NCBI RefSeq assembly: GCF_009857445.1
Contig: NZ_WWCN01000027.1
Location: 1,425-51,725 of the forward strand
Source: Duganella flavida
GTDB taxonomy: Bacteria; Pseudomonadota; Gammaproteobacteria; Burkholderiales; Burkholderiaceae_D
Reading direction: 5' to 3'
DNA: 50,301 bases
The notes beneath the pieces are model-generated. The model was given only the letters and a program-made list of their open reading frames with translations, was not told the origin of the DNA and did no database searches. The number at the start of each line of letters is the position of its first letter. Within the stretch, counting starts at the first letter, position 1. Positions 34,858 to 47,555 of the stretch are shown piece by piece. A program made the position numbers and the translations under genes.

Positions 34858-35109
34858 TTAGGCGACGTTACCCGACAGCAGGAACGGCAGCATGGAAGCG
34901 GTGGTTTCCAGCTTGGCTTGCAGTTCGCCCTTGTCAGCTGCCAGCGAAGCGGCTGATGGCAGGCTGATGTTTTCCGGCACGTGCTCCGGCTGCAGCGTGA
35001 CGCCGAGGCTGGCCAGCGCAGCAACCGGATCGCTGTGCAGGTGTTCGCGGAACTGGGTGTCGCCGGCCAGTTTGTCGATGATGGCGCTGAGTTCGCTGGA
35101 AGTATGCAT
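34858..35109 (-). CDS. NHLP-leader-type RiPP precursor peptide candidate (83 aa)
   Basis: The ATG at 35109 follows AAGGGA at good spacing. The leader-like segment, residues 9-36, contains AIIDKLAGDTQFREHLHSDP then VAALASLGV, which fits the Nif11/nitrile-hydratase-like leader pattern (LxxKLxxDxxFRxxLxxDPxAALxxLG) used by modified-peptide precursors. The remaining about 45 residues are Ser/Leu/Ala-rich (NISLPSAASLAADKGELQ, TTASMLPFLLSGNVA) with no cysteine. It is encoded divergently, 143 bases from a SagB-type maturation dehydrogenase, a pairing known from the putative modified peptide families. The modified residues and core boundary are unknown; a double-glycine cleavage site is not obvious. 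Confidence 0.72.
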   Translation of the reverse strand: MHTSSELSAIIDKLAGDTQFREHLHSDPVAALASLGVTLQPEHVPENISLPSAASLAADKGELQAKLETTASMLPFLLSGNVA

Positions 35110-35252
35110 GTTGTAGTTGTCCCTTAGTTTTGAAGGTTGGTGGCGGCGCATGGTCGCGCTGCCGAGGGCATGCTACGGCAAACGCATTTCTTTGCCAAGG
35201 GCCGGGTGCATACGCTAGACTGCGGGCACTCTAAACGTCGAAATCACCGCCC

Positions 35253-36388
35253 ATGAAGATCCGCCGCTGCGCCGTGCTGTACATCGAATCCCGCGAAAAC
35301 CTGTCCATCGACTGGCGCGCCGTGCTGGCCGGCGGCAGCGCGCTGGCGGCGAATATGCAGTGGGTGGCAATGGCGCCGCATCTCGATCAGGAATTGAATA
35401 TCAACGCTGCCGAACTGGCGGCCTTGGGCGCGGCCAGCCAGACGGTCTGGAGCGAACGCGCGGAAGTAGAGCAGCGTCACGGTGCGGATTGCATCGCGCG
35501 CTTGCTGGAACTGGGTTTGCTGCTCAGCGACGACGAAACACACACGGCCGCGCGTGAGCGCGACGAAACGCTGCGTGCCACGCACTGGCGTCCGCTGTCG
35601 GCGCTGGCCCACACGTTTGGCCGCTGGCGTGAAGTCAGCAGCGAGAACGGCATGGAAGCGCCGAGCTTCCAGTCGCTGCTGGAACAATTCGGCGAACCGC
35701 CGCCGCCAACGCTGGACTTGCCGGCCGACGGTGCGCTCAAGCTGCCGGTCGCTGCCGCTGGCCGCATGGATGAACAACTGCTGCAACGCTACACCGGCCG
35801 CAATTTTGACTTGCAAGCCAGCGTGCCGCTGGACGTGGCAGCGCGCTTGCTGCACCGCGCATTCGGCGCGCAGGAAGTGCGCATGGTCGGTCCGCATGCG
35901 TCGGTGCTGAAGAAGACCAGTCCGTCCGGCGGTGGCCTGCATCCGATTGAAGCGTTTGTGCTGGTGCAGCGCGTGGACGGCGTGGCGCCGGGCTTGTATC
36001 ACTACCATCCGATTGAACATGAACTGCGTCCGCTGCGCAGTCTCGGCAGCGCGGAAGCGGCGGCGCTGGCGCGCGAGATCCTGGCCGACCAGCACTGGTT
36101 GGCCGATGCGCCCTTGCAGGTGCTGATGGTGGGCCGCATGGAACGCAGTTTCTGGAAGTACCGCAATCACCAGAAGGCCTACCGCGCGCTGGCGCTGGAT
36201 GCCGGCCATCTGTCGCAGACCTTTTATCTGCTGGCATCGGAGGCCGGCATGCCGGCTTTCGTTACCGCCGCCATCAACGATGCCGACATCGAGAAGATGC
36301 TGGGACTGGACCACTTGCGCCACGCGGTGGTGGCGGTGTGCGGCTGCGGCCCGGCCAGCAAGGGCGAGCGTACCACGGTGGAATTACG

Positions 36389-36413
<25 letters not shown>
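35253..36413 (+). CDS. SagB/ThcOx-type putative peptide maturation dehydrogenase (386 aa)
   Basis: The C-terminal about 220 residues have the FMN nitroreductase fold of SagB-type oxidases: TSPSGGGLHPIEAFVLVQ, GLYHYHPIEHELRPL, YRALALDAGHLSQTFYLLAS and AVVAVCGCGPASKGER. The N-terminal about 170 residues are specific to this subfamily (RRCAVLYIESRENLSIDWRA and RLLELGLLLSDDETHTAA), and the second phrase resembles a winged-helix-like substrate-recognition element. SagB-type enzymes oxidise azolines in RiPPs, but no YcaO cyclase is encoded nearby. The role is therefore inferred from the adjacent precursor. Its 3' end overlaps the convergent kinase gene by 25 bases. Confidence 0.82.
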
Positions 36414-41422
<5,009 letters not shown>

Positions 41423-41517
41423 GCCCAATGGCAATGGTTCTTGCGTCTGGAAGGATACGGAATAGTTGGTCTACTGTCTATTTATTACGTCAAGTTGTGC
41501 ACGCTTGCGCACAGCGA

Positions 41518-41546
41518 TTGACAAAAAATATTTACCGGAATATATT
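41518..41546 (+). promoter_or_regulatory. Consensus promoter of the GH16 gene
   Basis: A perfect -35 TTGACA (41518-41523) and TATATT (41541-41546) have exact 17-bp spacing. The expected transcript start, near 41553, lies just before the operator palindrome. Confidence 0.8.
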
Positions 41547-41556
41547 TTGAGCTCGC

Positions 41557-41576
41557 AATTGGAATCGTTTCCAATT
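41557..41576. promoter_or_regulatory. LacI-type operator candidate at the GH16 promoter
   Basis: The 20-base dyad AATTGGAA-TCGT-TTCCAATT has perfect eight-base arms and a CG-containing centre typical of LacI-family sites. It sits just downstream of the predicted transcript start, where a bound repressor would block the strong promoter. Confidence 0.65.
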
Positions 41577-41603
41577 TGTTCGGAGTGTGGATAAGGAGAC
41601 ATA

Positions 41604-43460
41604 ATGAAAAAACAGAAATTCGTTTTGTCCGCTGTTGCTGCCAGCCTTGCGCTGGCCTACGGCATGCCGGCAGCAGCCAGCGTCACCAGCCCTGTCATCG
41701 GCGCTTTGCTGTGGTCGGAAGAGTTCAACGGCACGTCGCTCAACACCAGTTTGTGGACCGCATTCGATGGTAATGGCTGCCAGATTAACCTGTGCGGCTA
41801 TGGCAACCAGGAGCTGGAATACTACAGTCCGAACAACCTGTCTATCGTCAACGTGCCGTTTGAAACGGCCACGCGGGCGCTGGCGATCCAGGCGCGCAGC
41901 CAGACGGTGGGTAGCAACGTCTTCACATCGGGCAAAATCGACTCCTTTAATAAAGTGCAAGTGCAGTACGGCATGGTGGAAATCCGCATGGCCTCGCCAG
42001 CGCTGGGCGTGGGCCTGTGGCCAGCCGCGTGGATGCTGGGCGTGAGCCCGCAAGCGTGGCCGCGCAAGGGCGAGATCGACATCATGGAAGCAGGGCACAA
42101 GGCCAGCAGCCGCGCGGCCGCGGGCACGCCAACGCCTGCTATTGATAATTTTGTCGGCTCGAATGTCATCACCTGGCAGCAGGCGGCCTGCGTGACGGGT
42201 AACGAAAGCTGCGCCGCCTCGACCGCGTGGCAGACCAAGAACTGGTACGTGCCGTCGCAATCGTTTGCCAACCGTTTCGTGATCTACCGTTTCTACTGGA
42301 CCGAATCGCAGATGCGTTTCACCGTGATCGACAATGGCCTCGAGTACGACATGTACAACAGCACGTTGCCGGTGAACTCGACCGCGCTGCAGGCGCCGTT
42401 CTACTTGCTGTTCAATTTGGCCGTGGGCGGCAACTTTACCGACGCGGCGACGCCGGCGCAGGTGACAGCGCCGCTGCCGGGCACCATGTACGTCGACTAT
42501 GTGCGCGTCTACCAGCTGGACGGCAAGGGCTCGGTCAAGCTGGGCAACCAGACCCCGGCGGAAGTGGGCAAGTTCGGCGTGTACACAGACACCACGGCAG
42601 TCAACAACAAGCTGGATGCGGGCAATACGTCGGATGTGTTCGTGTGGAATACCGGATCGACCTCGGCTGGGACGATTCCGGCGTATGAGGGCGCGAATGC
42701 GCTGTCGTGGAGTTTCAATACGCCGGGCTCGTGGTTTGGCGGTAGCGTCGAATCGCGGCAGGCGCGCGATATGAGCGGCTTCCGCAATGGGAATATGAAG
42801 CTGAAGATCAAGATTCCTGCCAACGTGGCGTTCACGGTCGGCATTCAGGATACGTACACTAACCAGAACGCTGTGAAGTTCCCGGCCAACACCACCACCT
42901 ACGGGCTGGTGCGCAATGGCGACTGGGGCACGGCGACCATCCCGATTGCCGACCTGGCAGGATCGAAAGTGGCGTTGCAATCGATGCTGGATTTGTTCCA
43001 GGTGGCCAGCGATGGCGCGGCGTTGCCGCAGTCGGCGTTCCAGATGTCGTTTGATGACATCATCTGGGATAGTGGCGTGCCGGTTCCTATGCCAACACCG
43101 ACGCCAACTCCAACTCCAACACCGACTCCAACGCCAACGCCAACGCCAACGCCAACGCCAACGCCAACGCCAACGCCAACGCCAACGCCAACACCGACGC
43201 CAACGCCGGCTCCAGCAGTCTCGCAAACCAGCTCAACGATGTTGAAGTTCACCGTCAACACCTCAAGCTGGGCGGACGTGCACTACACGGTCAACAACGG
43301 TGGCCAGCTGAACGTGAGGATGACGCAAGCGAGCGGGGTCAACAGCTACACCGCAAGCGGGCTGAAGGCAGGTGACGTGGTGCGCTACAACTTCACCTAC
43401 TGGGACACCACCAACAACTACGCCGTCGACACCGCCCAGCAAAGCTACACCATGCAATAA
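41604..43460 (+). CDS. Secreted GH16 beta-glucanase with CBM56-like C-terminal domain (618 aa)
   Basis: A signal peptide ends near residue 27 (LALAYGMPAAAS). The GH16 domain spans about 35-308 with the catalytic motif GEIDIMEAG (Glu157 nucleophile, Asp159, Glu162 acid/base) and WPAAWMLG, as in endo-beta-1,3(4)-glucanases/laminarinases. A second beta-sandwich (about 312-495) looks like a carbohydrate-binding module. A 39-residue Pro-Thr linker follows (497-535), then a C-terminal CBM56-like domain (MLKFTVNTSSWADVHYTVNN, VVRYNFTYWDTTNNYAVDT) expected to bind beta-1,3-glucan. AAGGAGA precedes the ATG. It is divergent from the hybrid kinase. Confidence 0.92.
   Translation: MKKQKFVLSAVAASLALAYGMPAAASVTSPVIGALLWSEEFNGTSLNTSLWTAFDGNGCQINLCGYGNQELEYYSPNNLSIVNVPFETATRALAIQARSQTVGSNVFTSGKIDSFNKVQVQYGMVEIRMASPALGVGLWPAAWMLGVSPQAWPRKGEIDIMEAGHKASSRAAAGTPTPAIDNFVGSNVITWQQAACVTGNESCAASTAWQTKNWYVPSQSFANRFVIYRFYWTESQMRFTVIDNGLEYDMYNSTLPVNSTALQAPFYLLFNLAVGGNFTDAATPAQVTAPLPGTMYVDYVRVYQLDGKGSVKLGNQTPAEVGKFGVYTDTTAVNNKLDAGNTSDVFVWNTGSTSAGTIPAYEGANALSWSFNTPGSWFGGSVESRQARDMSGFRNGNMKLKIKIPANVAFTVGIQDTYTNQNAVKFPANTTTYGLVRNGDWGTATIPIADLAGSKVALQSMLDLFQVASDGAALPQSAFQMSFDDIIWDSGVPVPMPTPTPTPTPTPTPTPTPTPTPTPTPTPTPTPTPTPTPTPAPAVSQTSSTMLKFTVNTSSWADVHYTVNNGGQLNVRMTQASGVNSYTASGLKAGDVVRYNFTYWDTTNNYAVDTAQQSYTMQ
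43092..43208 (+). repeat. Hexanucleotide repeat encoding a Pro-Thr linker
   Basis: CCAACG-type hexamers (with CCAACT, CCAACA and CCGACG variants) encode nineteen PT dipeptides plus a final proline. The central stretch is an almost uninterrupted CCAACG run. The repeat could change length by slippage without shifting frame. Confidence 0.9.
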
Positions 43461-43526
43461 ACTCCGGGGTCAGGTCCTCCATTCGAGCATGAGCTCGTGT
43501 AGAAATGGGGGACCTGACCCCGGAGT
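43461..43526. repeat. REP-like stem-loop (GGGGTCAGGTC family) filling a convergent gap
   Basis: Arms 43461-43483 and 43504-43526 are inverted copies with one mismatch (left begins ACTCCGGGGTCAGGTCC). They enclose a smaller dyad CGAGCATGAGCTCG. The left arm begins the base after the GH16 stop, and the right arm runs into the stop codon of the DUF4861 gene. It can terminate both transcripts. The core GGGTCAG.TC and CATTT blocks recur in the terminal repeats of the element at 48701-48952. Confidence 0.8.
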
Positions 43527-44725
43527 TAGGGGGCGATGCTGGTTGTCAGCGGGTGGGCGGCGCGGGCGGCCTGGAGTTTGACCTTCTCCTGCCACTCGGC
43601 CGCCGTTTTCACGTGGCCGGCGCGGTCCCACGCGGCGCCGATGTAGTAGCGTAGCGGTTTGCCGGATTCCACCGGCGCGACGATCAGCTCGTTGAGCGGA
43701 TCTTCCGTTATCCCGCTCGCCGCTGGCAGCACGATGGCGGTGCCGAAGGCGCCCTTGGTCGCTTGCGTGACCCACTGCGTCAGCGCCACGCCATCACGGC
43801 CGACGGCGATTTTCTCGTCCTGATTCTTGTCAGCCGGTTTCTTGTTCAGGCCAACCGCGACCGTCAGCTGCGATGGGCCGCTGAAGGTGAAGGTGCTATC
43901 CATCGTATCGAAGTCCTGGCCGGCATCCACCGTGAAGCGCTTGACTTCACTCACTTTGACGCCCGCCGCATCCCAGCTGTCGTAATTCAGTTCGAACACC
44001 GTGCGGATCGGACCGTTGGCCAGCACTTTCCATGACGCGTAGTTGCGGCCTACGTACAGCTGTTTGCCATCCCACACGCCGGTGCCGCCCGCGCCGCGCG
44101 ATTTGCCGACGTTGTACATGTCCATGCCTTCGCCCTCGTCGTGGTGGTAGTGGTCATGGCCCTTGTTGTACCAGCGGTCGACTATGGGATAGCTGACGCG
44201 CTTGAACCAGATGTCCAATCCGCTCGTCACCAGCACTTCCTTGCCGACACCCGCCGCGTCCGGCGCCGCCAGCGCCGGGCCGTAGGTGCGGTGGCCGACG
44301 TGGTCGTTTTCCCAAGCGAAGTCATCGAGGCGTTCTGGCACGTAGCGGGCGAAGGTCTGCGCCGCGAAGGGCTGGGTCACGGCCTCGGTTTTTTCGACCG
44401 TGAAGACAGCTTGTTTTTCACCGGCCGCAAAGCTGTGCTGGAAGTACAGCTCGCCGTACGCGACGCCGATCCCTTGAGGATCCTTGGCCTGCGGTTTCAC
44501 ATTGCTGACCTGATAGGGCAGCATATTGCCCTTGCCGTCCTTGATTGCAATCTTCTGGATCAGCGCGCCCGGCAGCACACGGTTGATCTCGCTCCACGGG
44601 ATGGCGATGGTTTCCGATGGCCGCGCTAAATCGAGGTCGTTGCTGACGGTGATGTGGGCCAGTTCGGCCGCGTGCAGCGAGCCGGCTGCCAGCAGCGCGG
44701 CGATGGGCAACAGGGTGGTGCGCAT
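43526..44725 (-). CDS. DUF4861 family secreted protein (399 aa)
   Basis: A signal peptide (MRTTLLPIAALLAAGSLHAA) precedes a DUF4861-type body: PGALIQKIAIKDGKGNMLPY, VAYGELYFQHSFAAGEKQA, RTYGPALAAPDAAGVGKEV, WYNKGHDHYHHDEGEGMDMY and GAAWDRAGHVKTAAEWQEKV. The His/Asp-rich segment could bind metal. Members occur in polysaccharide utilisation loci, often with GH105 or GH88; the function is unresolved, though a lyase-like or hydrolase role has been supposed. The ATG at 44725 has AGAGGA upstream; an earlier ATG at 44743 overlaps the GH105 stop and has no ribosome site. Confidence 0.82.
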   Translation of the reverse strand: MRTTLLPIAALLAAGSLHAAELAHITVSNDLDLARPSETIAIPWSEINRVLPGALIQKIAIKDGKGNMLPYQVSNVKPQAKDPQGIGVAYGELYFQHSFAAGEKQAVFTVEKTEAVTQPFAAQTFARYVPERLDDFAWENDHVGHRTYGPALAAPDAAGVGKEVLVTSGLDIWFKRVSYPIVDRWYNKGHDHYHHDEGEGMDMYNVGKSRGAGGTGVWDGKQLYVGRNYASWKVLANGPIRTVFELNYDSWDAAGVKVSEVKRFTVDAGQDFDTMDSTFTFSGPSQLTVAVGLNKKPADKNQDEKIAVGRDGVALTQWVTQATKGAFGTAIVLPAASGITEDPLNELIVAPVESGKPLRYYIGAAWDRAGHVKTAAEWQEKVKLQAARAAHPLTTSIAP

Positions 44726-44735
44726 GCGAGTCCTC

Positions 44736-46136
44736 TTATTCATGGCTGTAGTTGGTGGCGCCAGCATCTTTCGGCACGTAGTGATATGTGCGCAGACGGG
44801 TCTGGATGTCGATCTTCGGATTGTTAATCAGCTTGATCATCTCGGCGCCGGCCAGCAGGGCCGGGCCATAGCCGTGCAGCGCGTCGACGCTGGTCGGACG
44901 GTTGTAGTAGTAGATCTGGTCGCTGGCGAAGGTGGTGCCGACGCACGTGCCTTCCACTTGGCCGCGCGCGTTGATGCGGGTCGACAGGCCAACCCAGCCA
45001 GCCTGTGCGATTGAGCCGTAAGTCGCGGCGCTAACCCAGCCTTCATTGACGGCGTGCGCGATCACGTAGGTGAAGATGGCGCTGGCCGAAGTTTCCAGAT
45101 ACGAATCGTGACGGTCGATCATCTGGTGCCACAGGCCTTCGCCCGATTGCTGCTCGGCGATGCCGCGCAGCGCCACGCGTAGCTGCGCCAGCACTTTCGG
45201 ATAGCCGGGATGCTCTTTCGGCAGCACGTCCAGCAAATCGCTCATGGTCAGCACGGCCCAGCCGTTGGCGCGCGCCCAGTAGAAGCGCGGCGCGTCCGGG
45301 TTGTTGGCGTTCCAGCCGTGGGTGTACAGGCCGTTTTGCGGATTGAACAGGTAGCCGGTCATCTGCAGCACGTTCTTGACGGCGTCATCGTAGTATTCGC
45401 GCTTGCCGGTCAGGTGGCCCATCTCGGCCAGCGCCGGCACGCCCATATACATATCGTCGGCCCACAGCGAGACGGCTTGCGGACGCTCGCGCGCCAAGGT
45501 GCCGTCTTTCAGGCGGAATTGTTTTTTATAGACCCAATTGCTGCACACATCGATGAATTGGCCCATGTCCGGACCGACCTTGGCGAAGCGGGCGCGGATC
45601 ATGGCAGCGCACATGGAGCCGGCGTCATCCAGCGAGCGCGGTTCCAGCACACGCGCGAAGCTGTTGTTGCGCTTCAGGTGGAACAGCTCTTCCTGCGCTT
45701 TGAAGTAGGGCAGCTTGTCGCGCATGAACTGGAAGTGGCGTTCGGTCATGGCGGTGAATTTCTTGTCACCGGTGACGGCGGCAGCCTTGATCAGGCCCGC
45801 ATGCACTACGCCCATTTCGTAGACCTGGATGCCCCATTCGGCGCTGCTCGGCTCGACGACAGCATCGGCTACCGGCTGGCTGAAGTCGGTGATCTGCAGG
45901 CCGCTGTCCTTGTGGATCACGCGGGTCGGCGTGGTGGCTTCCATGTAGCTGCGGATGCGGTCCAGTGTGGCAGTGATTTCTGCCACCACCGGTTTTTTGT
46001 AGGGCACGGTGTACGTGCCTTCGCCAGCGTCGTAGACGCTTTTGTTATCGGGATTGCGGTAGGGACCGTCTGCGTAAGCAGGCAGGGTTAGCAGGGAGGC
46101 GGCGACAGCCGCGAGCAGGGCGGAAGGGGAGGTCAC
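44736..46136 (-). CDS. GH105/GH88-type unsaturated glucuronyl/rhamnogalacturonyl hydrolase (466 aa)
   Basis: The signal peptide region is ALLAAVAASLLTLPAYA. The (alpha/alpha)6-barrel family phrases are present: SLDDAGSMCAAMIRA, AVSLWADDMYMGVPALAEMG (the Asp-Asp pair region), FYWARANGWAVLTMSDLL, GEGLWHQMIDRHDSYLETSA and FTYVIAHAVNEGW. It cleaves the unsaturated uronate left by polysaccharide lyases from pectin-derived oligosaccharides; the exact linkage cannot be told. The start is GTG at 46136. It is the first gene of an operon with DUF4861, behind a promoter and a LacI-type palindrome. Confidence 0.88.
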   Translation of the reverse strand: MTSPSALLAAVAASLLTLPAYADGPYRNPDNKSVYDAGEGTYTVPYKKPVVAEITATLDRIRSYMEATTPTRVIHKDSGLQITDFSQPVADAVVEPSSAEWGIQVYEMGVVHAGLIKAAAVTGDKKFTAMTERHFQFMRDKLPYFKAQEELFHLKRNNSFARVLEPRSLDDAGSMCAAMIRARFAKVGPDMGQFIDVCSNWVYKKQFRLKDGTLARERPQAVSLWADDMYMGVPALAEMGHLTGKREYYDDAVKNVLQMTGYLFNPQNGLYTHGWNANNPDAPRFYWARANGWAVLTMSDLLDVLPKEHPGYPKVLAQLRVALRGIAEQQSGEGLWHQMIDRHDSYLETSASAIFTYVIAHAVNEGWVSAATYGSIAQAGWVGLSTRINARGQVEGTCVGTTFASDQIYYYNRPTSVDALHGYGPALLAGAEMIKLINNPKIDIQTRLRTYHYVPKDAGATNYSHE

Positions 46137-46154
46137 AGGTTTCGTCTCTTATTG

Positions 46155-46165
46155 TTAAACGTTTA
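46155..46165. promoter_or_regulatory. LacI-type operator candidate TTAAACGTTTA
   Basis: The perfect CG-centred dyad lies between the predicted transcript start (about 46171, minus strand) and the GTG of the GH105 gene. It is identical over 11 bases to the site before the hexuronate-type transporter at 14681-14691. Confidence 0.6.
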
Positions 46166-46177
46166 TTTGGTCAGACC

Positions 46178-46206
46178 ATTCTAGATTGGTCCGGCCACTT
46201 TTGCAA
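46178..46206 (-). promoter_or_regulatory. Candidate promoter of the GH105-DUF4861 operon
   Basis: On the minus strand TTGCAA (46201-46206) and TAGAAT (46178-46183) are 17 bases apart. The transcript would start about six bases before the palindrome at 46155-46165. Confidence 0.6.
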
Positions 46207-46225
46207 TCCGGACAGGCCACTTTTG
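46193..46225 (+). repeat. Direct repeat GGCCACTTTTG
   Basis: The 11-base block occurs at 46193-46203 and 46215-46225, exactly 22 bases apart (two helical turns). It lies across the -35 of the GH105 promoter in the divergent interval. It may be an activator site pair. Confidence 0.5.
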
Positions 46226-46354
46226 TGGAGCTGGAAAAACCTTGCGAGAAAGTGAAGAAAGCGCGCCAATCTGTCGCCCTAATCAACAGAGGATGGGAGT
46301 ACAATCAATTGGAACGGTCGTGCTTTTTAACCGGCAGAACAATAAGGAGACAGC

Positions 46355-47545
46355 ATGGATTTGACTTACACGGCTGCGGATCTGGCGTTTCGCGACATGG
46401 TGCGGGGCTTCCTCGACATCAACTTGCCGAGCGACCTGCAAAAGAAAGTCCGCAACCATTTGCGCTTGAGCCGCCAGGATTACGTGCGCTGGCACCAGAT
46501 CGTCGCCCGCCAGGGCTGGGCTGCGCCCGGTTGGCCAGTGGAGCATGGCGGCACCGGCTGGAGCGCCACCCAGCGCCACATCTGGGAAGAAGAGTGCGCG
46601 CGCGCCGGCACGCCACCGATTTTGCCGTTCGGCGTGAATATGGTGGCGCCGGTGATCATGGCCTTCGGCAACGAGGCGCAAAAAGCCCACTACCTGCCGC
46701 GCATTCTGCATTGCGACGACTGGTGGTGCCAAGGCTACTCCGAGCCGGGCTCGGGCTCCGACCTGGCATCGCTGAAAACCACGGCTGAACGCGACGGCGA
46801 CCACTACATCGTCAACGGCCAGAAAACCTGGACCACGCTGGCCCAGCACGCCGATATGATTTTTTGTCTGGTGCGCACCGACAGCACCGTGCGCAAGCAG
46901 GAGGGCATCTCCTTCCTGCTGATCGACATGAAAACGCCGGGCATCACCGTGCGCCCCATCATCATGCTGGATGAGGACCACGAGGTGAACGAAGTCTTCT
47001 TCGACAACGTCAAAGTGCCGCTGCAAAACCTGATCGGGCAGGAAAACAAGGGCTGGACTTATGCCAAATACCTGCTGGGCCATGAGCGCACCGGCATTGC
47101 GGCGGTTGGCCGCTCCAAGCGCGAGCTGCTGTTCCTGAAGAAAATCGCCTCCGAACACTTCAAGCATGGCAAGCCGCTGATGCAGGATCCGCTGTACGCG
47201 GCCAAAGTGGCCAGCCTCGAAATCGAACTGATGGCGTTGGAGACCACGGTGCTGCGCGTGCTGACGCGCGAATCGCATGCGCCGGGGCCGGAAGCGTCGC
47301 TGCTGAAAGTGCGCGGTTCGGAAATCCAGCAGCAGCTGACCGAGCTGATGGTCGAAGCGCTGGGGCCGGATGCCTTGCCGTTCGACACCGACTATCTCGA
47401 AGGTAAAGCCGACCATGCTGTTACCGGCGACGACGCGGCTGCGCCGCTGGCCGGCTACTACTTCAACTTCCGCAAGACCTCGATCTACGGCGGTTCGAAC
47501 GAGATTCAAAAAAACATCATCACCCAGATGATCCTGGGGCTGTAA
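46355..47545 (+). CDS. Acyl-CoA dehydrogenase family protein (396 aa)
   Basis: This is a full-length ACAD: N-terminal helical domain, beta domain with QGYSEPGSGSDLASLKTTAE and GQKTWTTLAQHADMIFCLVR, and a C-terminal domain with FRKTSIYGGSNEIQKNIITQ. It uses FAD to introduce an alpha-beta double bond into an acyl-CoA; the substrate is not evident. It forms a pair with the next ACAD gene, ten bases downstream. Such tandem divergent ACADs often build alpha2-beta2 complexes acting on bulky, steroid-like or branched acyl-CoAs. AAGGAG precedes the ATG. Confidence 0.9.
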   Translation: MDLTYTAADLAFRDMVRGFLDINLPSDLQKKVRNHLRLSRQDYVRWHQIVARQGWAAPGWPVEHGGTGWSATQRHIWEEECARAGTPPILPFGVNMVAPVIMAFGNEAQKAHYLPRILHCDDWWCQGYSEPGSGSDLASLKTTAERDGDHYIVNGQKTWTTLAQHADMIFCLVRTDSTVRKQEGISFLLIDMKTPGITVRPIIMLDEDHEVNEVFFDNVKVPLQNLIGQENKGWTYAKYLLGHERTGIAAVGRSKRELLFLKKIASEHFKHGKPLMQDPLYAAKVASLEIELMALETTVLRVLTRESHAPGPEASLLKVRGSEIQQQLTELMVEALGPDALPFDTDYLEGKADHAVTGDDAAAPLAGYYFNFRKTSIYGGSNEIQKNIITQMILGL

Positions 47546-47555
47546 GGGAGCGGCG

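Noticed and set aside
41532..43226. Long antisense frame opposite GH16 with WRWRWR repeat
   Set aside because: The repeat is the complement of the Pro-Thr linker hexamers; the rest is Arg/His-rich shadow sequence.
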